A stretch of 64,000 nucleotides of DNA from Rhizobium sp. NFR03 (GTDB lineage: Bacteria > Pseudomonadota > Alphaproteobacteria > Rhizobiales > Rhizobiaceae), in the NCBI RefSeq assembly GCF_900111275.1, contig NZ_FOGR01000011.1, positions 62,001 through 126,000 of the forward strand, read 5' to 3'. The position numbers and the translations under genes were made by a program. How positions within the stretch are numbered: position 1 is the stretch's first letter; each line of letters begins with the position of its first letter. The notes under the pieces are model-generated. The model saw only the letters and a list, made by a program, of their open reading frames with translations. It had not been told where the DNA came from and ran no database searches. Positions 24,946 through 34,734 of this stretch are shown here, piece after piece.

Positions 24946-26598
24946 ATGCTCGTCTCCCTTCTCGTCGTCTACGTTGCCATCACGACGCTCTGGCCTCTCG
25001 CGCGGCTCTTTGCCAATGCCTTGCAGCCGGGAGAAGACGGCGCGTGGCTGGGATTGATGCTGACGACGCTCTCCAGCCGCTCGACGCTGCGCGCCCTGTC
25101 CGGCACCCTGCAGACGTCGGTCCTATCCGTTGTCATCTCGACCCTGCTCGGCGTTATCCTCGCCTTTGCCGTCAGCCTTTTGAAGCTGCGGGCGCGATCG
25201 GCCCTGACCTTCCTCATCCTGATGCCGCTGATCGTTCCATCGCAAACGATGGCGCTCGCCTGGATCGAGCTTCTGGGAGCGCAGTCGCCGATCCTGAAGC
25301 CGCTTGGGCTGGCACCGCCGCCGGGCGCCGCCAATCCGCTGTACTCGACAGGCGGTATCGCACTTGTGATGGGGATCGAGCATATGCCGCTCGTCTTCAT
25401 TGCGGTACGCGCGGCGCTCAGGGCGTTGCCGGCGGATCTGGTCGAGGCAGCCCGCATCATCGGCATTCCAGCAGGCCGGATTGGTCGTAATATCGTGCTG
25501 CCGATCGTCATGCCGGCGGTACTGGCTGGCAGTCTGATCGCGTTTACCGCCGCTATCGGCAATTTCGGGGTGCCGGCCCTGCTTGGCATTCCCGGTCGAA
25601 TTCCCGTGTTGACGACGCAAATCTATCAGCGTCTGAATGGCTTCGGCCCGGCCGCCGCCGGTCAGGTGGCGACGCTGGCCCTTATCCTGACGCTGATGGC
25701 AGCGCTTGCCATTTTCTCGCGCAATCTCGTTACGAAACGTTTTGCCGTTCCGCTTCCGGCAGGCGCGCCTTTCGTGCCAAACCGGGCGGCGCCCGCTATC
25801 GAGGTCCTGCTCTGGCTGGCGGTGCTCGCGCTGTCGCTGGTACCGCTTGCAGCCCTCGCGATGACGGCGCTTCTGCCAGCCGTCGGTGTCCCCTTTGGCG
25901 CGGACACCGTCAGCCTCGACCAGTTCCGTGCCGTGCTCGGCAACGATGCCGTACGGCGCGCTTTTGCCAATTCACTCCTGCTCTCCTGTGTGACCGCTCT
26001 TCTCTGCGGGCTCGTCTCCGTTCCTTTCGCCTTTCTCTGCATCCGCCGGACAAATCCCGTGCTGAAAATTCTCGACACGGCGATCGAGGTGCCCTGGGTT
26101 GTCCCTGGCACGGTCGTAGGGCTGGGCATGATCCTCGCGTTCCTCAGACCTCTGCCGCTGATCGGCGTTTCGATCTATGGAACGATGACCATTCTGGTCG
26201 TTGCCTATCTCGCGCGCTTCCTGCCGCTGGTCCTCAGACCGATCGTCGCAGCTGCGCAGTCGGCCGACCCCTCGCTCGACGAGGCGGCGCGCGTCGCAGG
26301 TGCGGGGCTCGCTCGTCGCATCCTGTCGGTCTTCTTCCCCGGCGTTCTGCCGGCGGCGGTGGCGGGTGCTGTCGTCATCGTCATGACGGCGCTCAACGAG
26401 TTGACGGTCTCGTCCCTCCTCTGGTCCTCCGGCAACGAAACGATCGGCGTCATGGTCTTCGCCCTGCAATACGAAGGCAATTCCACAGCGGCCGCGGCGG
26501 TGGCACTTCTGTCCATGCTTCTGGTATTGGTTCTGGTCGTCATCGTTTCAGCCCTTGGAGGATGGCTGCCAAAGAGAACGCTTCCCTGGGGCGAGTAG
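24946..26598 (+). CDS. Fused ABC transporter permease (two MetI-type domains, FbpB/AepW-like)
   Basis: A 550-residue inner-membrane protein made of two permease domains. EAA-type loops occur twice: VEAARIIGIPAGRIGRNIVLP (N-terminal half) and DEAARVAGAGLARRILSVFFP (C-terminal half). About twelve hydrophobic segments are visible. One polypeptide thus replaces a permease dimer. ATG 24946 has GGGAGG 7 bases upstream; ATG 24913 would add 11 residues without a ribosome site. It follows the binding protein by 41 bases. Confidence 0.86.
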   Translation: MLVSLLVVYVAITTLWPLARLFANALQPGEDGAWLGLMLTTLSSRSTLRALSGTLQTSVLSVVISTLLGVILAFAVSLLKLRARSALTFLILMPLIVPSQTMALAWIELLGAQSPILKPLGLAPPPGAANPLYSTGGIALVMGIEHMPLVFIAVRAALRALPADLVEAARIIGIPAGRIGRNIVLPIVMPAVLAGSLIAFTAAIGNFGVPALLGIPGRIPVLTTQIYQRLNGFGPAAAGQVATLALILTLMAALAIFSRNLVTKRFAVPLPAGAPFVPNRAAPAIEVLLWLAVLALSLVPLAALAMTALLPAVGVPFGADTVSLDQFRAVLGNDAVRRAFANSLLLSCVTALLCGLVSVPFAFLCIRRTNPVLKILDTAIEVPWVVPGTVVGLGMILAFLRPLPLIGVSIYGTMTILVVAYLARFLPLVLRPIVAAAQSADPSLDEAARVAGAGLARRILSVFFPGVLPAAVAGAVVIVMTALNELTVSSLLWSSGNETIGVMVFALQYEGNSTAAAAVALLSMLLVLVLVVIVSALGGWLPKRTLPWGE

Positions 26599-26944
26599 AT
26601 AAATTTGGAGACCGGCCGCCTTCTTCCGCTTCCAGCGTCAGGCCACCTTGCCAGATACTGTGTTGTGCTGACCGGATAATCGGTCTCCTCATGTAGAGAG
26701 CATATCCACATTCCGTAGGACTGTGATGAACGCCGGGTTGCTCGAAACCATCCCAAAAATCGGGTTAGCTAACAAAAACTATCAAGTTTTACTCCCGGAA
26801 GCGGCAGCGTTTCTGGGGACGCAGCAAACGTATCGTGCCATCGGTAAGACTAAAACTAAATTTTAATCATCTTCATTTATATTCATACATTATCCGGTCT
26901 AAAATAGCTTGACGGGATGCAAAGATCTGGGGGCGGCAGAGGTC
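26599..26944. other. Gene-free stretch before chemoreceptor
   Basis: 346 bases without a convincing ORF. It contains an 8-base inverted repeat GGAGACCG (26607-26614)/CGGTCTCC (26681-26688), a perfect 10-base palindrome GTTAGCTAAC (26764-26773), and a distinctly AT-rich segment (about 26843-26905) that probably holds the chemoreceptor promoter. No clear -35/-10 pair can be named. Confidence 0.5.
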
Positions 26945-28672
26945 ATGTTCAAGAAGTACGATATTTCGAAGATGCAGCAGCAATCGATGAAGTCGATTAC
27001 GGCGAACATCATGATCGCGGATGTGGACCTCAACATCCGTTATATGAACGACGCCGTCATGGACTTGCTCAAGGAGGCCGGGCCGGACCTGAAGAAGGAG
27101 CTGCCACGGTTCGATTTCGACAAGTTGATCGGCAGCAATATCGATATTTTCCACAAGAACCCGTCTCACCAGCGCAACATGCTTGCGGCCCTCAAGACGC
27201 AGCATCGCGCGACGATCTGGATCGGCCAGCGAGCGTTCGACTTGATTGTCACGCCGCTCCTGAACGGCGCGAAGACGACAGGCTTCGTCGTCGAGTGGGG
27301 CAACGCCAAAGAACGTCTTCAGAATCTGGACTACCAGGCGCAGATGGTCGCCATCAGCCGTTCCCAGGGCATCATCGAGTTTACCACTCAGGGAGAGATC
27401 GTCTCGGCGAACGCCAATTTTCTGAACGCCCTCAATTACAGCATGGATGAGATCAAGGGACGTTCGCACAGCATGCTGGTGGAGCCCTGTTACGCGCAAT
27501 CGCCGGAATACAAGGCCTTCTGGGATGCGCTGCGGCGAGGCGAGGTGCAGGCTGCCGAGTTCACCCGCTATGGCAAGAACGGCAAGACCATTTTTATCAA
27601 CGCGTCCTATAATCCGATCCTGGATGCGAAGGGCAAGGTAACCAAGATCGTCAAATTCGCGACGGATGTGACCGAACGCGTGGAAGCCGTCAGTGCCATC
27701 CGCGAGGCCCTGACCAAACTTGCGGACGGAGATCTCTCGTTCAGCCTCGATAAGCCGTTCGCATCCGATTTCGAGAGCCTCCGCAGCACGATGAACGTCG
27801 CTCTGAGCCAGATGCGGAACACGCTTGGGGCCGTTGCCCGATCGACTGCACAGATCGACACGGGAACGCGGGAAATCAGCCGCAGCGCCGAGGATCTGTC
27901 GAGGCGCACGGAGCAGCAGGCAGCCTCTCTCGAAGAAACGGCGGCAGCGCTCGATGAGATCACGGTCAATGTCTCCAACGCCGCCAAACGTGCGGAAGAG
28001 GCGCGTCGTTCCGCCTCGACAGCCAGCGAGAATGCCGAACGCTCGGGCAATGTCGTCGCCGATGCGGTCGGCGCCATGTCTCGCATCGAGGCATCCTCCA
28101 ACCAGATTTCCAACATCATCGGTGTTATCGACGAGATTGCGTTTCAGACCAACCTTCTCGCTTTGAATGCGGGCGTCGAAGCCGCGCGTGCGGGCGAAGC
28201 AGGCAAGGGATTTGCCGTCGTCGCCCAAGAGGTGCGCGAACTTGCTCAGAGGTCCGCGCAGGCGGCCAAGGAGATCAAGGAGCTTATCCGCAACTCCTCG
28301 AACGAGGTCAGCACCGGCGTCAAACTGGTAAGCGAGACCGGGGAAGCATTGCAGACCATCCGCGGCAACATCGTTGTGGTCAACGAACATATGGAGGCCA
28401 TTACCAGCTCCGCGCGCGAGCAGGCGACGGGTCTCTCCGAGGTGAACGCCGCCGTCAACCAGATGGACCAGGTAACACAGCAGAACGCGGCTATGGTCGA
28501 GGAAACGAATGCGGCCAGCGCCACATTGGCGCAGGAGACCGCCACGCTGCGAGACCTGATCCAGCATTTCGAACTCGGACAGGATGCGACGAGGACGTCC
28601 CTCTCTTCGTCACAGTCTGCCTCGTCCTATCAGCGCACGGAGGCTCCGGCGCGGCGGGTGGCGATGCGGTAG
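26945..28672 (+). CDS. Soluble methyl-accepting chemotaxis protein with two PAS domains
   Basis: A 575-residue receptor without any transmembrane segment. Two PAS domains lie at about 15-125 ([22 protein letters not shown]) and 130-250 ([24 protein letters not shown]), then a HAMP-like linker ([24 protein letters not shown]) and the signalling domain with the conserved hairpin tip [20 protein letters not shown]. It likely senses redox, a ligand or metabolism inside the cell and signals to a CheA/CheW array. No C-terminal methyltransferase-tether pentapeptide is seen. ATG 26945 has AGAGG close by; TTG 26909 is an alternative. Confidence 0.87.
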   Translation: MFKKYDISKMQQQSMKSITANIMIADVDLNIRYMNDAVMDLLKEAGPDLKKELPRFDFDKLIGSNIDIFHKNPSHQRNMLAALKTQHRATIWIGQRAFDLIVTPLLNGAKTTGFVVEWGNAKERLQNLDYQAQMVAISRSQGIIEFTTQGEIVSANANFLNALNYSMDEIKGRSHSMLVEPCYAQSPEYKAFWDALRRGEVQAAEFTRYGKNGKTIFINASYNPILDAKGKVTKIVKFATDVTERVEAVSAIREALTKLADGDLSFSLDKPFASDFESLRSTMNVALSQMRNTLGAVARSTAQIDTGTREISRSAEDLSRRTEQQAASLEETAAALDEITVNVSNAAKRAEEARRSASTASENAERSGNVVADAVGAMSRIEASSNQISNIIGVIDEIAFQTNLLALNAGVEAARAGEAGKGFAVVAQEVRELAQRSAQAAKEIKELIRNSSNEVSTGVKLVSETGEALQTIRGNIVVVNEHMEAITSSAREQATGLSEVNAAVNQMDQVTQQNAAMVEETNAASATLAQETATLRDLIQHFELGQDATRTSLSSSQSASSYQRTEAPARRVAMR

Positions 28673-28739
28673 CCAAATCGACGCGGTTCCGATTTTCTCG
28701 CGACCGCGCCGATCATGAAGACGAGTCCGCTGAAGGGCC

Positions 28740-29702
28740 TCATGGTGTCCGGTCTTGCACGCCTCCGTTCGGAAAGCGCTCCGAGGGGTGCAGGACCGAA
28801 GCCGCTTCTCGGATCGTCTGCAACAGGATCGAAAGAGGCAAGGACGCTATCGCGTCGGCGCGCATCGTCAGACCCACGGGTCCGCGCGTCTCGCGGGTGT
28901 CGATCGGGAGCTTTGCCAGCAGCCCGTTCTCGATGTCGTTGGCGACCACGCCTTCGGAGATGATCCAGACGGCATCGCTCATCTGGATGAACGCCCGCCC
29001 GAAAGCGTCCGAGACGGTCTCGACCTGGTCGGGAAGGTGTCCCGTCCCGTTTGCGATGAGGAGATTATCGACAAAGGGGCGGATGATCGCGGTCCGCGTG
29101 GGCATCAGGATCGTGTAATCGCTGAGACGGGAAAGCGGCGATCCCTTGTGGGACAGCAGCGGATGTCCGGCCCGGACGGCGAAGACGACCTGCTCGGAAT
29201 AGAGATGCTCGAAGGTAAATCCGGTCATCTTCTCGGCTGCCGCCAGACGTCCGATCACCAGTTCCAGATCGCCGACACGAAGCTGCTCGAGAAGCACGGC
29301 ATTTTCGCCTGTGACAATCTTGACGCGGCTCCAGGTCTTCTCGTTCATGAAGAGCTGCATCGCGCGCGGCATGATATGGGTCGATACCGTGGGCAGGGCG
29401 CCGATGCGGATCATCGGGGCTTCGCCGGAGCGTTCACGGGAGACGGAGTCAATGCCTTGCCGCAGGGCCGTCAACGCCGCTCCGGCATGCCGGAGGAAGA
29501 CCTCGCCGTGCCGCGTGATGCGGATACCGCGTCCCTCGCGCTCGATCACGGCAACGCCGAGGATCTGTTCGAGTTCGCGGATGGTCTTGGTCACGGCCGG
29601 CTGGGTGATGTGCAGGCCGGTCGCCGCCTTCACCACGCTTTTCTGTCGGGCGACCTCGACGAATGTCTGCAGGTGGCGAACCTTGATGCCGGATTCATTC
29701 AT
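28740..29702 (-). CDS. pcaQ: LysR family regulator PcaQ
   Basis: A 320-residue LysR protein (from ATG 29702) with helix-turn-helix VRHLQTFVEVARQKSVVKAA and TQPAVTKTIRELEQIL, then an effector domain. It sits divergent from pcaDCHGB, the arrangement of PcaQ in Agrobacterium and Sinorhizobium, where it activates the operon in response to beta-carboxy-cis,cis-muconate and gamma-carboxymuconolactone. ATG 29717 would add five residues, but its codons would lie inside the PcaQ site at 29709-29724, so 29702 is preferred; neither start has a strong ribosome site. Confidence 0.9.
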   Translation of the reverse strand: MNESGIKVRHLQTFVEVARQKSVVKAATGLHITQPAVTKTIRELEQILGVAVIEREGRGIRITRHGEVFLRHAGAALTALRQGIDSVSRERSGEAPMIRIGALPTVSTHIMPRAMQLFMNEKTWSRVKIVTGENAVLLEQLRVGDLELVIGRLAAAEKMTGFTFEHLYSEQVVFAVRAGHPLLSHKGSPLSRLSDYTILMPTRTAIIRPFVDNLLIANGTGHLPDQVETVSDAFGRAFIQMSDAVWIISEGVVANDIENGLLAKLPIDTRETRGPVGLTMRADAIASLPLSILLQTIREAASVLHPSERFPNGGVQDRTP

Positions 29703-29708
29703 GGACGC

Positions 29709-29724
29709 ATAACTCATTGGTTAT
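29709..29724. promoter_or_regulatory. PcaQ binding site
   Basis: ATAACT-CATT-GGTTAT matches the rhizobial PcaQ dyad ATAACC-N4-GGTTAA at 10 of 12 positions. It lies between pcaQ and pcaD, 67 bases before the pcaD ATG and 6 bases before the proposed pcaQ ATG, which fits activation of pcaD together with autoregulation. Confidence 0.8.
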
Positions 29725-29791
29725 CGATCCCATCTGAATTATCATTTTACAGATGCGGAGCAAGGCACCATTCTGAACCTGGGAGGTGCCT

Positions 29792-30592
29792 ATGCGATTT
29801 ATGAACGTCAACGATGTAACGATCCACCACGAGGTCGTCGGCGATCCCGCGACGAAACCCGTGCTCGTCTTCATCAATTCGCTCGGCACCGATTTCCGCA
29901 TCTGGAACGACGTCACGGATCGTCTGAAAGATGCGTTCGCCGTACTCCTCTACGACATGCGGGGACATGGACTTTCGGGCAACGGTGGCGGGGCCGCGAC
30001 CATCGAGGATCATGCAGCCGACCTGTCCGGCCTTCTCGATCGTCTCTCCATCACGCGCACCGTCATCTGCGGCCTGTCCGTCGGTGGGCTGGTTGCGCAG
30101 GCGCTTTACCAGCGCCGCCCGGATCTGGTTCGGGCGCTTATACTCTGCGCAACCGCCCACAAGATCGGCACGCCCGATATGTGGAACGCGCGGATCCAGG
30201 CCGTCGCGGAGGGCGGGATCGAGAGTATCCTTGATGCCGTCATGGAGCGCTGGTTCACGCCTGCCTTCCGAAATCCGGAAAACGCCGCCTATGCCGGCTA
30301 TCGCGCCATGCTGGCCCGCCAACCGGCGGCAGGTTACGTGGCCGCCTGCGCGGCGATCCGTGATGCGGATTACACCGATGCTGCCGCCGGCATCGCGGTG
30401 CCCACGATCTGCATCGTCGGCGATCAGGATGGCTCCACGCCGCCGGACCTCGTGCGCCTTACGTCAAACCTGATCCAGGGTGCCCGGTTCGAGATCATCG
30501 CCGATGCCGGGCATATCCCCTGTGTCGAGCAGCCGGACGCATTGTGCGAAATCCTACGCTCTTTCCTCCATTCTCTCGATCAAAAGGCCTGA
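29792..30592 (+). CDS. pcaD: 3-oxoadipate enol-lactonase
   Basis: A 266-residue alpha/beta hydrolase with nucleophile S96 in GLSVGGL, acid in GDQDGSTPP and His in ADAGHIPCVEQP. The enzyme hydrolyses beta-ketoadipate enol-lactone to beta-ketoadipate. It is the first gene of pcaDCHGB. ATG 29792 follows GGGAGG; GTG 29786 would add two residues. The stop overlaps the pcaC start. Confidence 0.93.
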   Translation: MRFMNVNDVTIHHEVVGDPATKPVLVFINSLGTDFRIWNDVTDRLKDAFAVLLYDMRGHGLSGNGGGAATIEDHAADLSGLLDRLSITRTVICGLSVGGLVAQALYQRRPDLVRALILCATAHKIGTPDMWNARIQAVAEGGIESILDAVMERWFTPAFRNPENAAYAGYRAMLARQPAAGYVAACAAIRDADYTDAAAGIAVPTICIVGDQDGSTPPDLVRLTSNLIQGARFEIIADAGHIPCVEQPDALCEILRSFLHSLDQKA

Positions 30593-31005
30593 TGATGTCC
30601 GCAACGAATTCGGAGCGATACCGGCAGGGCATGGCCACGCGCCGCGCGGTGCTGGGAGACGCGCATGTCGACCGTGCAGAGGCCGCGGCCACGGAGATGG
30701 ACCGGCCGTTTCAGGCCCTCATTACGGAGGCGGCATGGGGCCATGTCTGGTCGCGCGATACGCTGACGAAGCGGGAACGATCGATTGTTACCATCGCGCT
30801 GCTGGCCGCGCTCGGTCAGGACGAGGAGGTCGCCATGCATATCCGGGCAACCCTGAACACCGGTGCATCGCGTGAGGATATCGGCGAGGCGCTGTTGCAT
30901 GTCGCGATCTATGCCGGCGTACCCGCCGCCAACCACGCCATCAAGATTGCCAAGCGCACGTATGCCGAAATGGATGCAGAAGCGGCGCATGCGGAAAGAG
31001 GATAA
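30592..31005 (+). CDS. pcaC: 4-carboxymuconolactone decarboxylase
   Basis: A 137-residue helical protein of the carboxymuconolactone decarboxylase family: [20 protein letters not shown], then [34 protein letters not shown] and [16 protein letters not shown]. It lacks the redox CxxC of AhpD-type relatives, supporting decarboxylase function. It converts gamma-carboxymuconolactone to the enol-lactone used by PcaD. ATG 30592 overlaps the pcaD stop; ATG 30595 is equally possible. Confidence 0.92.
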   Translation: MMSATNSERYRQGMATRRAVLGDAHVDRAEAAATEMDRPFQALITEAAWGHVWSRDTLTKRERSIVTIALLAALGQDEEVAMHIRATLNTGASREDIGEALLHVAIYAGVPAANHAIKIAKRTYAEMDAEAAHAERG

Positions 31006-31006
31006 G

Positions 31007-31756
31007 ATGCCGATGCCATCTCGTGAGGAGCCGGAAACCGGCGCTTTCTTCGGACGTGACCGGACATGGCACGCTCCGGCGCTGACCCCGGGCTACAAGA
31101 CATCCGTGCTGCGCTCGCCGCAGCGGGCGCTTCTGTCGCTTGATGGGACGCTGTCGGAAACGACCGGGCCTGTCTTCGGCCACGGGATCATCGGAGAGCA
31201 GGACAACGATCTCATCCATAATTTCGCAAAACCCGGCGAAAGCGCGATCGGCGAGCGGATCGTGGTGCACGGCCGCGTGCTGGATGAACGCGGCAAGCCG
31301 GTGCGCGGCGCTCTGCTCGAGTTCTGGCAGGCCAATGCCGGGGGGCGCTACAGGCACAAGAAGGAAACCTATCTCGCGGCTCTCGATCCCAATTTCGGTG
31401 GTTGCGGCCGCACGATCTGCGACGATGACGGATATTATGCCTTTCGCACGGTCAGGCCCGGCGCCTATCCCTGGCCGAATGGCGTCAACGACTGGCGCCC
31501 GGCGCATATCCATTTTTCCGTGTTCGGTCATGGCTTTGCGCAGCGGCTGATCACGCAGATGTATTTCGAGGGCGATCCGATGATCTGGAAATGTCCGATC
31601 GTCAACACCATCCCCGACAGGGCCGCCGTCGAGCAGCTGATCGCGCCGCTCGACTGGAACAACACGATCCCCATGGATGCGCGGGCGTATCGCTTCGATA
31701 TCATCCTGCGGGGCCGCCGCTCTACACTGTTCGAAAACCGGCTGGAGGGAAACTGA
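31007..31756 (+). CDS. pcaH: Protocatechuate 3,4-dioxygenase beta subunit
   Basis: A 249-residue intradiol dioxygenase subunit carrying the complete Fe(III) site: Y115 in GGRYRHKK, Y154 in PGAYPWP, and H167/H169 in RPAHIHFS. With PcaG it cleaves protocatechuate to 3-carboxy-cis,cis-muconate. AGAGGA precedes the ATG, one base after the pcaC stop. Confidence 0.95.
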   Translation: MPMPSREEPETGAFFGRDRTWHAPALTPGYKTSVLRSPQRALLSLDGTLSETTGPVFGHGIIGEQDNDLIHNFAKPGESAIGERIVVHGRVLDERGKPVRGALLEFWQANAGGRYRHKKETYLAALDPNFGGCGRTICDDDGYYAFRTVRPGAYPWPNGVNDWRPAHIHFSVFGHGFAQRLITQMYFEGDPMIWKCPIVNTIPDRAAVEQLIAPLDWNNTIPMDARAYRFDIILRGRRSTLFENRLEGN

Positions 31757-32370
31757 TGCTTCGGTCACGCGATGTGCTGAGGGAAACGCCCTCTCAGACG
31801 GCCGGCCCCTACGTCCATATCGGCCTCATGCCCAACAGCTGCGGTATCGAGGGGGTTTATGCGGGCGATCTCGGAACGACGATGGTCAACGAAAAGACGC
31901 TCGGCGAGCGGATCACCGTCAGCGGTCGCATCTTCGACGGAGCGGACGCGCCAGTGCGCGATGCCATCGTGGAGATCTGGCAGGCCGACAGTGCGGGGCT
32001 TTATAACAGTCCAGGTGAACGACGGGGGACCGCAGACCCGAACTTCACCGGATGGGGACGCAGCGCAACGTCCTCGGAAGACGGCGTCTTCCGTTTCGAA
32101 ACGATCAAGCCCGGTCGCGTGCCCTTCAAGGACGGACGCCTGATGGCGCCGCATCTGACGGTGTGGATCGTGGCGCGTGGGATCAATATCGGCCTGCACA
32201 CACGGCTCTATTTCCCGGAGGACGCAGAGGCGAATGCGGCCGATCCGCTTCTGCTTCGGATCGAACATAGGGCTCGTGTCGAGACGATGATCGCGAAGCG
32301 GAGCGGTAACGACTATATTTTCGATATCCACCTGCAAGGGTCGTCGGAGACGGTGTTCCTCGATATCTGA
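31756..32370 (+). CDS. pcaG: Protocatechuate 3,4-dioxygenase alpha subunit
   Basis: A 204-residue subunit beginning [19 protein letters not shown], with EIWQADSAGLYNSPGER, NFTGWGRSATSSEDGVF and TIKPGRVPF. The alpha subunit shares the fold of PcaH but its iron site is degenerate, as usual for PcaG. The start overlaps the pcaH stop by one base (TGATG), consistent with stoichiometric production. Confidence 0.95.
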   Translation: MLRSRDVLRETPSQTAGPYVHIGLMPNSCGIEGVYAGDLGTTMVNEKTLGERITVSGRIFDGADAPVRDAIVEIWQADSAGLYNSPGERRGTADPNFTGWGRSATSSEDGVFRFETIKPGRVPFKDGRLMAPHLTVWIVARGINIGLHTRLYFPEDAEANAADPLLLRIEHRARVETMIAKRSGNDYIFDIHLQGSSETVFLDI

Positions 32371-32376
32371 TGACGA

Positions 32377-32400
32377 GCATACGCCGGAGATATCGTATGC
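32377..32400. terminator. Hairpin between pcaG and pcaB
   Basis: GCATACG (32377-32383) and CGTATGC (32394-32400) form a 7-base stem with a 10-base loop, 6 bases after the pcaG stop. No T run follows. It could be an intra-operon attenuator or a processing site; pcaB follows only 55 bases later. Confidence 0.35.
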
Positions 32401-32455
32401 CTGTTGTTTGCATAGCGACAGGATGCGTCTTCGGGAACCTGGGGAAAGCTGACAC

Positions 32456-33505
32456 ATGAGCATCGCCGCCTTCGACCATCCCCTCCTTTCCGGTCTTCTC
32501 GGCGATGACGAGGTCGGGGCTCTGCTCTCGGTCGAGGCGGACATCCGGGCAATGCTGGCTTTCGAAGCTGCGTTGGTACGGGCGCAGGCGGGGCGGGGGC
32601 TCGTGCCGCTTGTTGCCGCTCGGAGGATCGGCGAGATCTGCGGGACCTTCAACCCGGATATCGTCCGGCTGAAGCAGGCGACGGCGACCGACGGCGTCGT
32701 CGTTCCCGAACTCGTGCGGCAGCTTCGCGAGGCGGTTGGTGGTGAAGCGGCAGCTCATGTGCATGTCGGCGCGACGAGCCAAGATGTCATCGACAGCAGC
32801 TTGGTCTTTCGCCTGAAAGCTGCTTTCTCGATATTCGTCAACCGCTTGGATGGTCTTGTTCGCAAACTTCATGTTCTGGACGAAGCTTACGGCCACCGGG
32901 CATTCATGGGCCGTACCCGAATGCAGGCGGCGATCCCGATGACGGTTTCCGATCGTTTGCACAGTTGGCGTACGCCCTTCGCACACGCGAGGGACAGACT
33001 GGCGTGCCAAGTCTTTCCGCTCCAGTTCGGAGGTGCTGCGGGCACGCTGGAAAAGCTGGGTACGGAAGCGGAGGCCGTGCGTGCCTTGATCGCGCAGGAG
33101 ATGGGGCTGACAGACACGCTGCAATGGCAGAGCCAGCGCGGATATATCGCCGATATCGGTCATCTCCTGTCCCTCGTGACAGGGGCCGCCGGAAAGATGG
33201 GACAGGACATTGCCCTGCTTGCGCAGGGCGGCGACGAGATCGCTCTTTCCGGTGGCGGCACATCCTCTGCCATGCCGCACAAGCAGAACCCGATTGCCGC
33301 GGAAACGCTGGTCGCGCTCGCCCGGTTCAATGCGGTTCAGGTCTCCGCCCTTCACCAGTCTCTGGTGCATGAGCAGGAGCGCTCCGGCGCTGCCTGGACA
33401 CTCGAATGGCTGGTCCTTCCCCAGATCGTCATGGCAACGGCGGCATCGCTGCGTCTGTCGCTTCAGACGCTGGACTCGATCGCTCATCTTGGAGCGAAAA
33501 CGTAA
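32456..33505 (+). CDS. pcaB: 3-carboxy-cis,cis-muconate cycloisomerase
   Basis: A 349-residue member of the fumarase/aspartase superfamily with the signature GGGTSSAMPHKQNPI (about residues 267-280) and HVGATSQDVIDSS (about 103-115). It lactonises 3-carboxy-cis,cis-muconate to gamma-carboxymuconolactone. It is at the short end of the family (about 350-450), so the C-terminal domain is reduced, as in alphaproteobacterial PcaB. GGGGAAAG precedes the start. Last gene of the pcaDCHGB operon. Confidence 0.93.
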   Translation: MSIAAFDHPLLSGLLGDDEVGALLSVEADIRAMLAFEAALVRAQAGRGLVPLVAARRIGEICGTFNPDIVRLKQATATDGVVVPELVRQLREAVGGEAAAHVHVGATSQDVIDSSLVFRLKAAFSIFVNRLDGLVRKLHVLDEAYGHRAFMGRTRMQAAIPMTVSDRLHSWRTPFAHARDRLACQVFPLQFGGAAGTLEKLGTEAEAVRALIAQEMGLTDTLQWQSQRGYIADIGHLLSLVTGAAGKMGQDIALLAQGGDEIALSGGGTSSAMPHKQNPIAAETLVALARFNAVQVSALHQSLVHEQERSGAAWTLEWLVLPQIVMATAASLRLSLQTLDSIAHLGAKT

Positions 33506-33621
33506 TATGCGCTATTGAACGATGCGTTCGGATGCGGCCCGCTGCAACGCCGACACGGTGTTGGAACGCGCTTCGTCGAACATCCTTTGCTGCTTTGCTC
33601 GGAAGGTCCGGGCGGTTGGCC

Positions 33622-34734
33622 CTAAACCGTGACCCACCGACGCTCCCGATAGGATTGCGCCATTGCGTGCACACTTCGTTCTATTTGCAGACCATCTTCG
33701 AAGGTAACGGCGGTAGACGGGTTGCCGGCGATGGCGTTGATGAGCTGGTGGCACTCGATAATCTTGAGGTCGTTGAAGCCAAGGCCATGGCCGGGAGCGG
33801 GGATGAAGCGGTCGTAGGGCGCATGGATCGGGGCTGTGAGAACACGAGCGAAGCCGCGCGTCGCTTCCGGGCCACTGGTCGTATAGAGTTCGAATTCGTT
33901 CATGCGCTCCTGATCGTAGAGGATCGATCCCTTGGACCCGAAGATCTGAAGCGCGATCCGGCCCTTCCGGCCCCAGGCTGAGCGATTGGCCATCAGCACG
34001 GCAGAGATGTTGCCTTCGAGTTTGAGGAGCACGCTCGCGATGTCGTGGTTCTCGACCTCGCGGCGCGTGCCATCTTTGGCAGGACGGTCGGCATACGGCT
34101 TGCCGAGGTCGGCAATGACCTCCTGCACATGGCCGAAGAGATGCCAGAGCAGCGATAGAGGATGAACGGCGAAATCGTCGAGAGCGCCATAGCCGGATGC
34201 AGCCTCGCTCTTCCAGTAGAAGAGCGCTTCCGGGTCGGCCATGAAATCCTCGTCCATCTCGACGCGAACATGGTTCACCGCGCCGATCGCCCCATCCTCG
34301 ATCAGGCGGCGGATCTGGGCGATGGCGGGGTTCTGGATGTAATTGTAGCCGAGAATGGCGGTCTTGCCCGATTTGCGGGCAGCCGTCAGCATGGCTTCGG
34401 CGTCGGCAAGGGCGGGAGCCATCGGCTTTTCGCACCAGACATGTTTGCCCGCTTCGAGCGCCGCGATTGCCATCTCCGGGTGGAATGCATTGGGCGTCGT
34501 GATCGAGATGACATCGACGTCGGGATCGGCCAGAAGGTCGCGCCAGTTCCCGGTGGATTTGCGGAAACCGAATGCGCTGGCGCGGCTTGCCGCCATGTCG
34601 GCATTGGCCTCGGCAAGGTAGACGACCTGGGGAGAAGGCACGTCTCCGAAGATCTGCCGAACGCCGTTCCACGCAAGCGCGTGGCACTTCCCCATGTATC
34701 CTGTTCCGATCAGGCCGACACCTAAAGCTTTCAT
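33622..34734 (-). CDS. Gfo/Idh/MocA family oxidoreductase
   Basis: A 370-residue NAD(P)-dependent dehydrogenase. The Rossmann motif GLIGTGYMGKCHA is at the N-terminus, the family EKP motif in CEKPMAPALADA (about residue 105), and a candidate catalytic His in HPLSLLWHLFG (about residue 190). Members oxidise inositols, sugars or sugar acids. Substrate not predictable; it stands alone on the minus strand, converging on pcaB, so a link to aromatic catabolism is not implied. Confidence 0.84.
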   Translation of the reverse strand: MKALGVGLIGTGYMGKCHALAWNGVRQIFGDVPSPQVVYLAEANADMAASRASAFGFRKSTGNWRDLLADPDVDVISITTPNAFHPEMAIAALEAGKHVWCEKPMAPALADAEAMLTAARKSGKTAILGYNYIQNPAIAQIRRLIEDGAIGAVNHVRVEMDEDFMADPEALFYWKSEAASGYGALDDFAVHPLSLLWHLFGHVQEVIADLGKPYADRPAKDGTRREVENHDIASVLLKLEGNISAVLMANRSAWGRKGRIALQIFGSKGSILYDQERMNEFELYTTSGPEATRGFARVLTAPIHAPYDRFIPAPGHGLGFNDLKIIECHQLINAIAGNPSTAVTFEDGLQIERSVHAMAQSYRERRWVTV

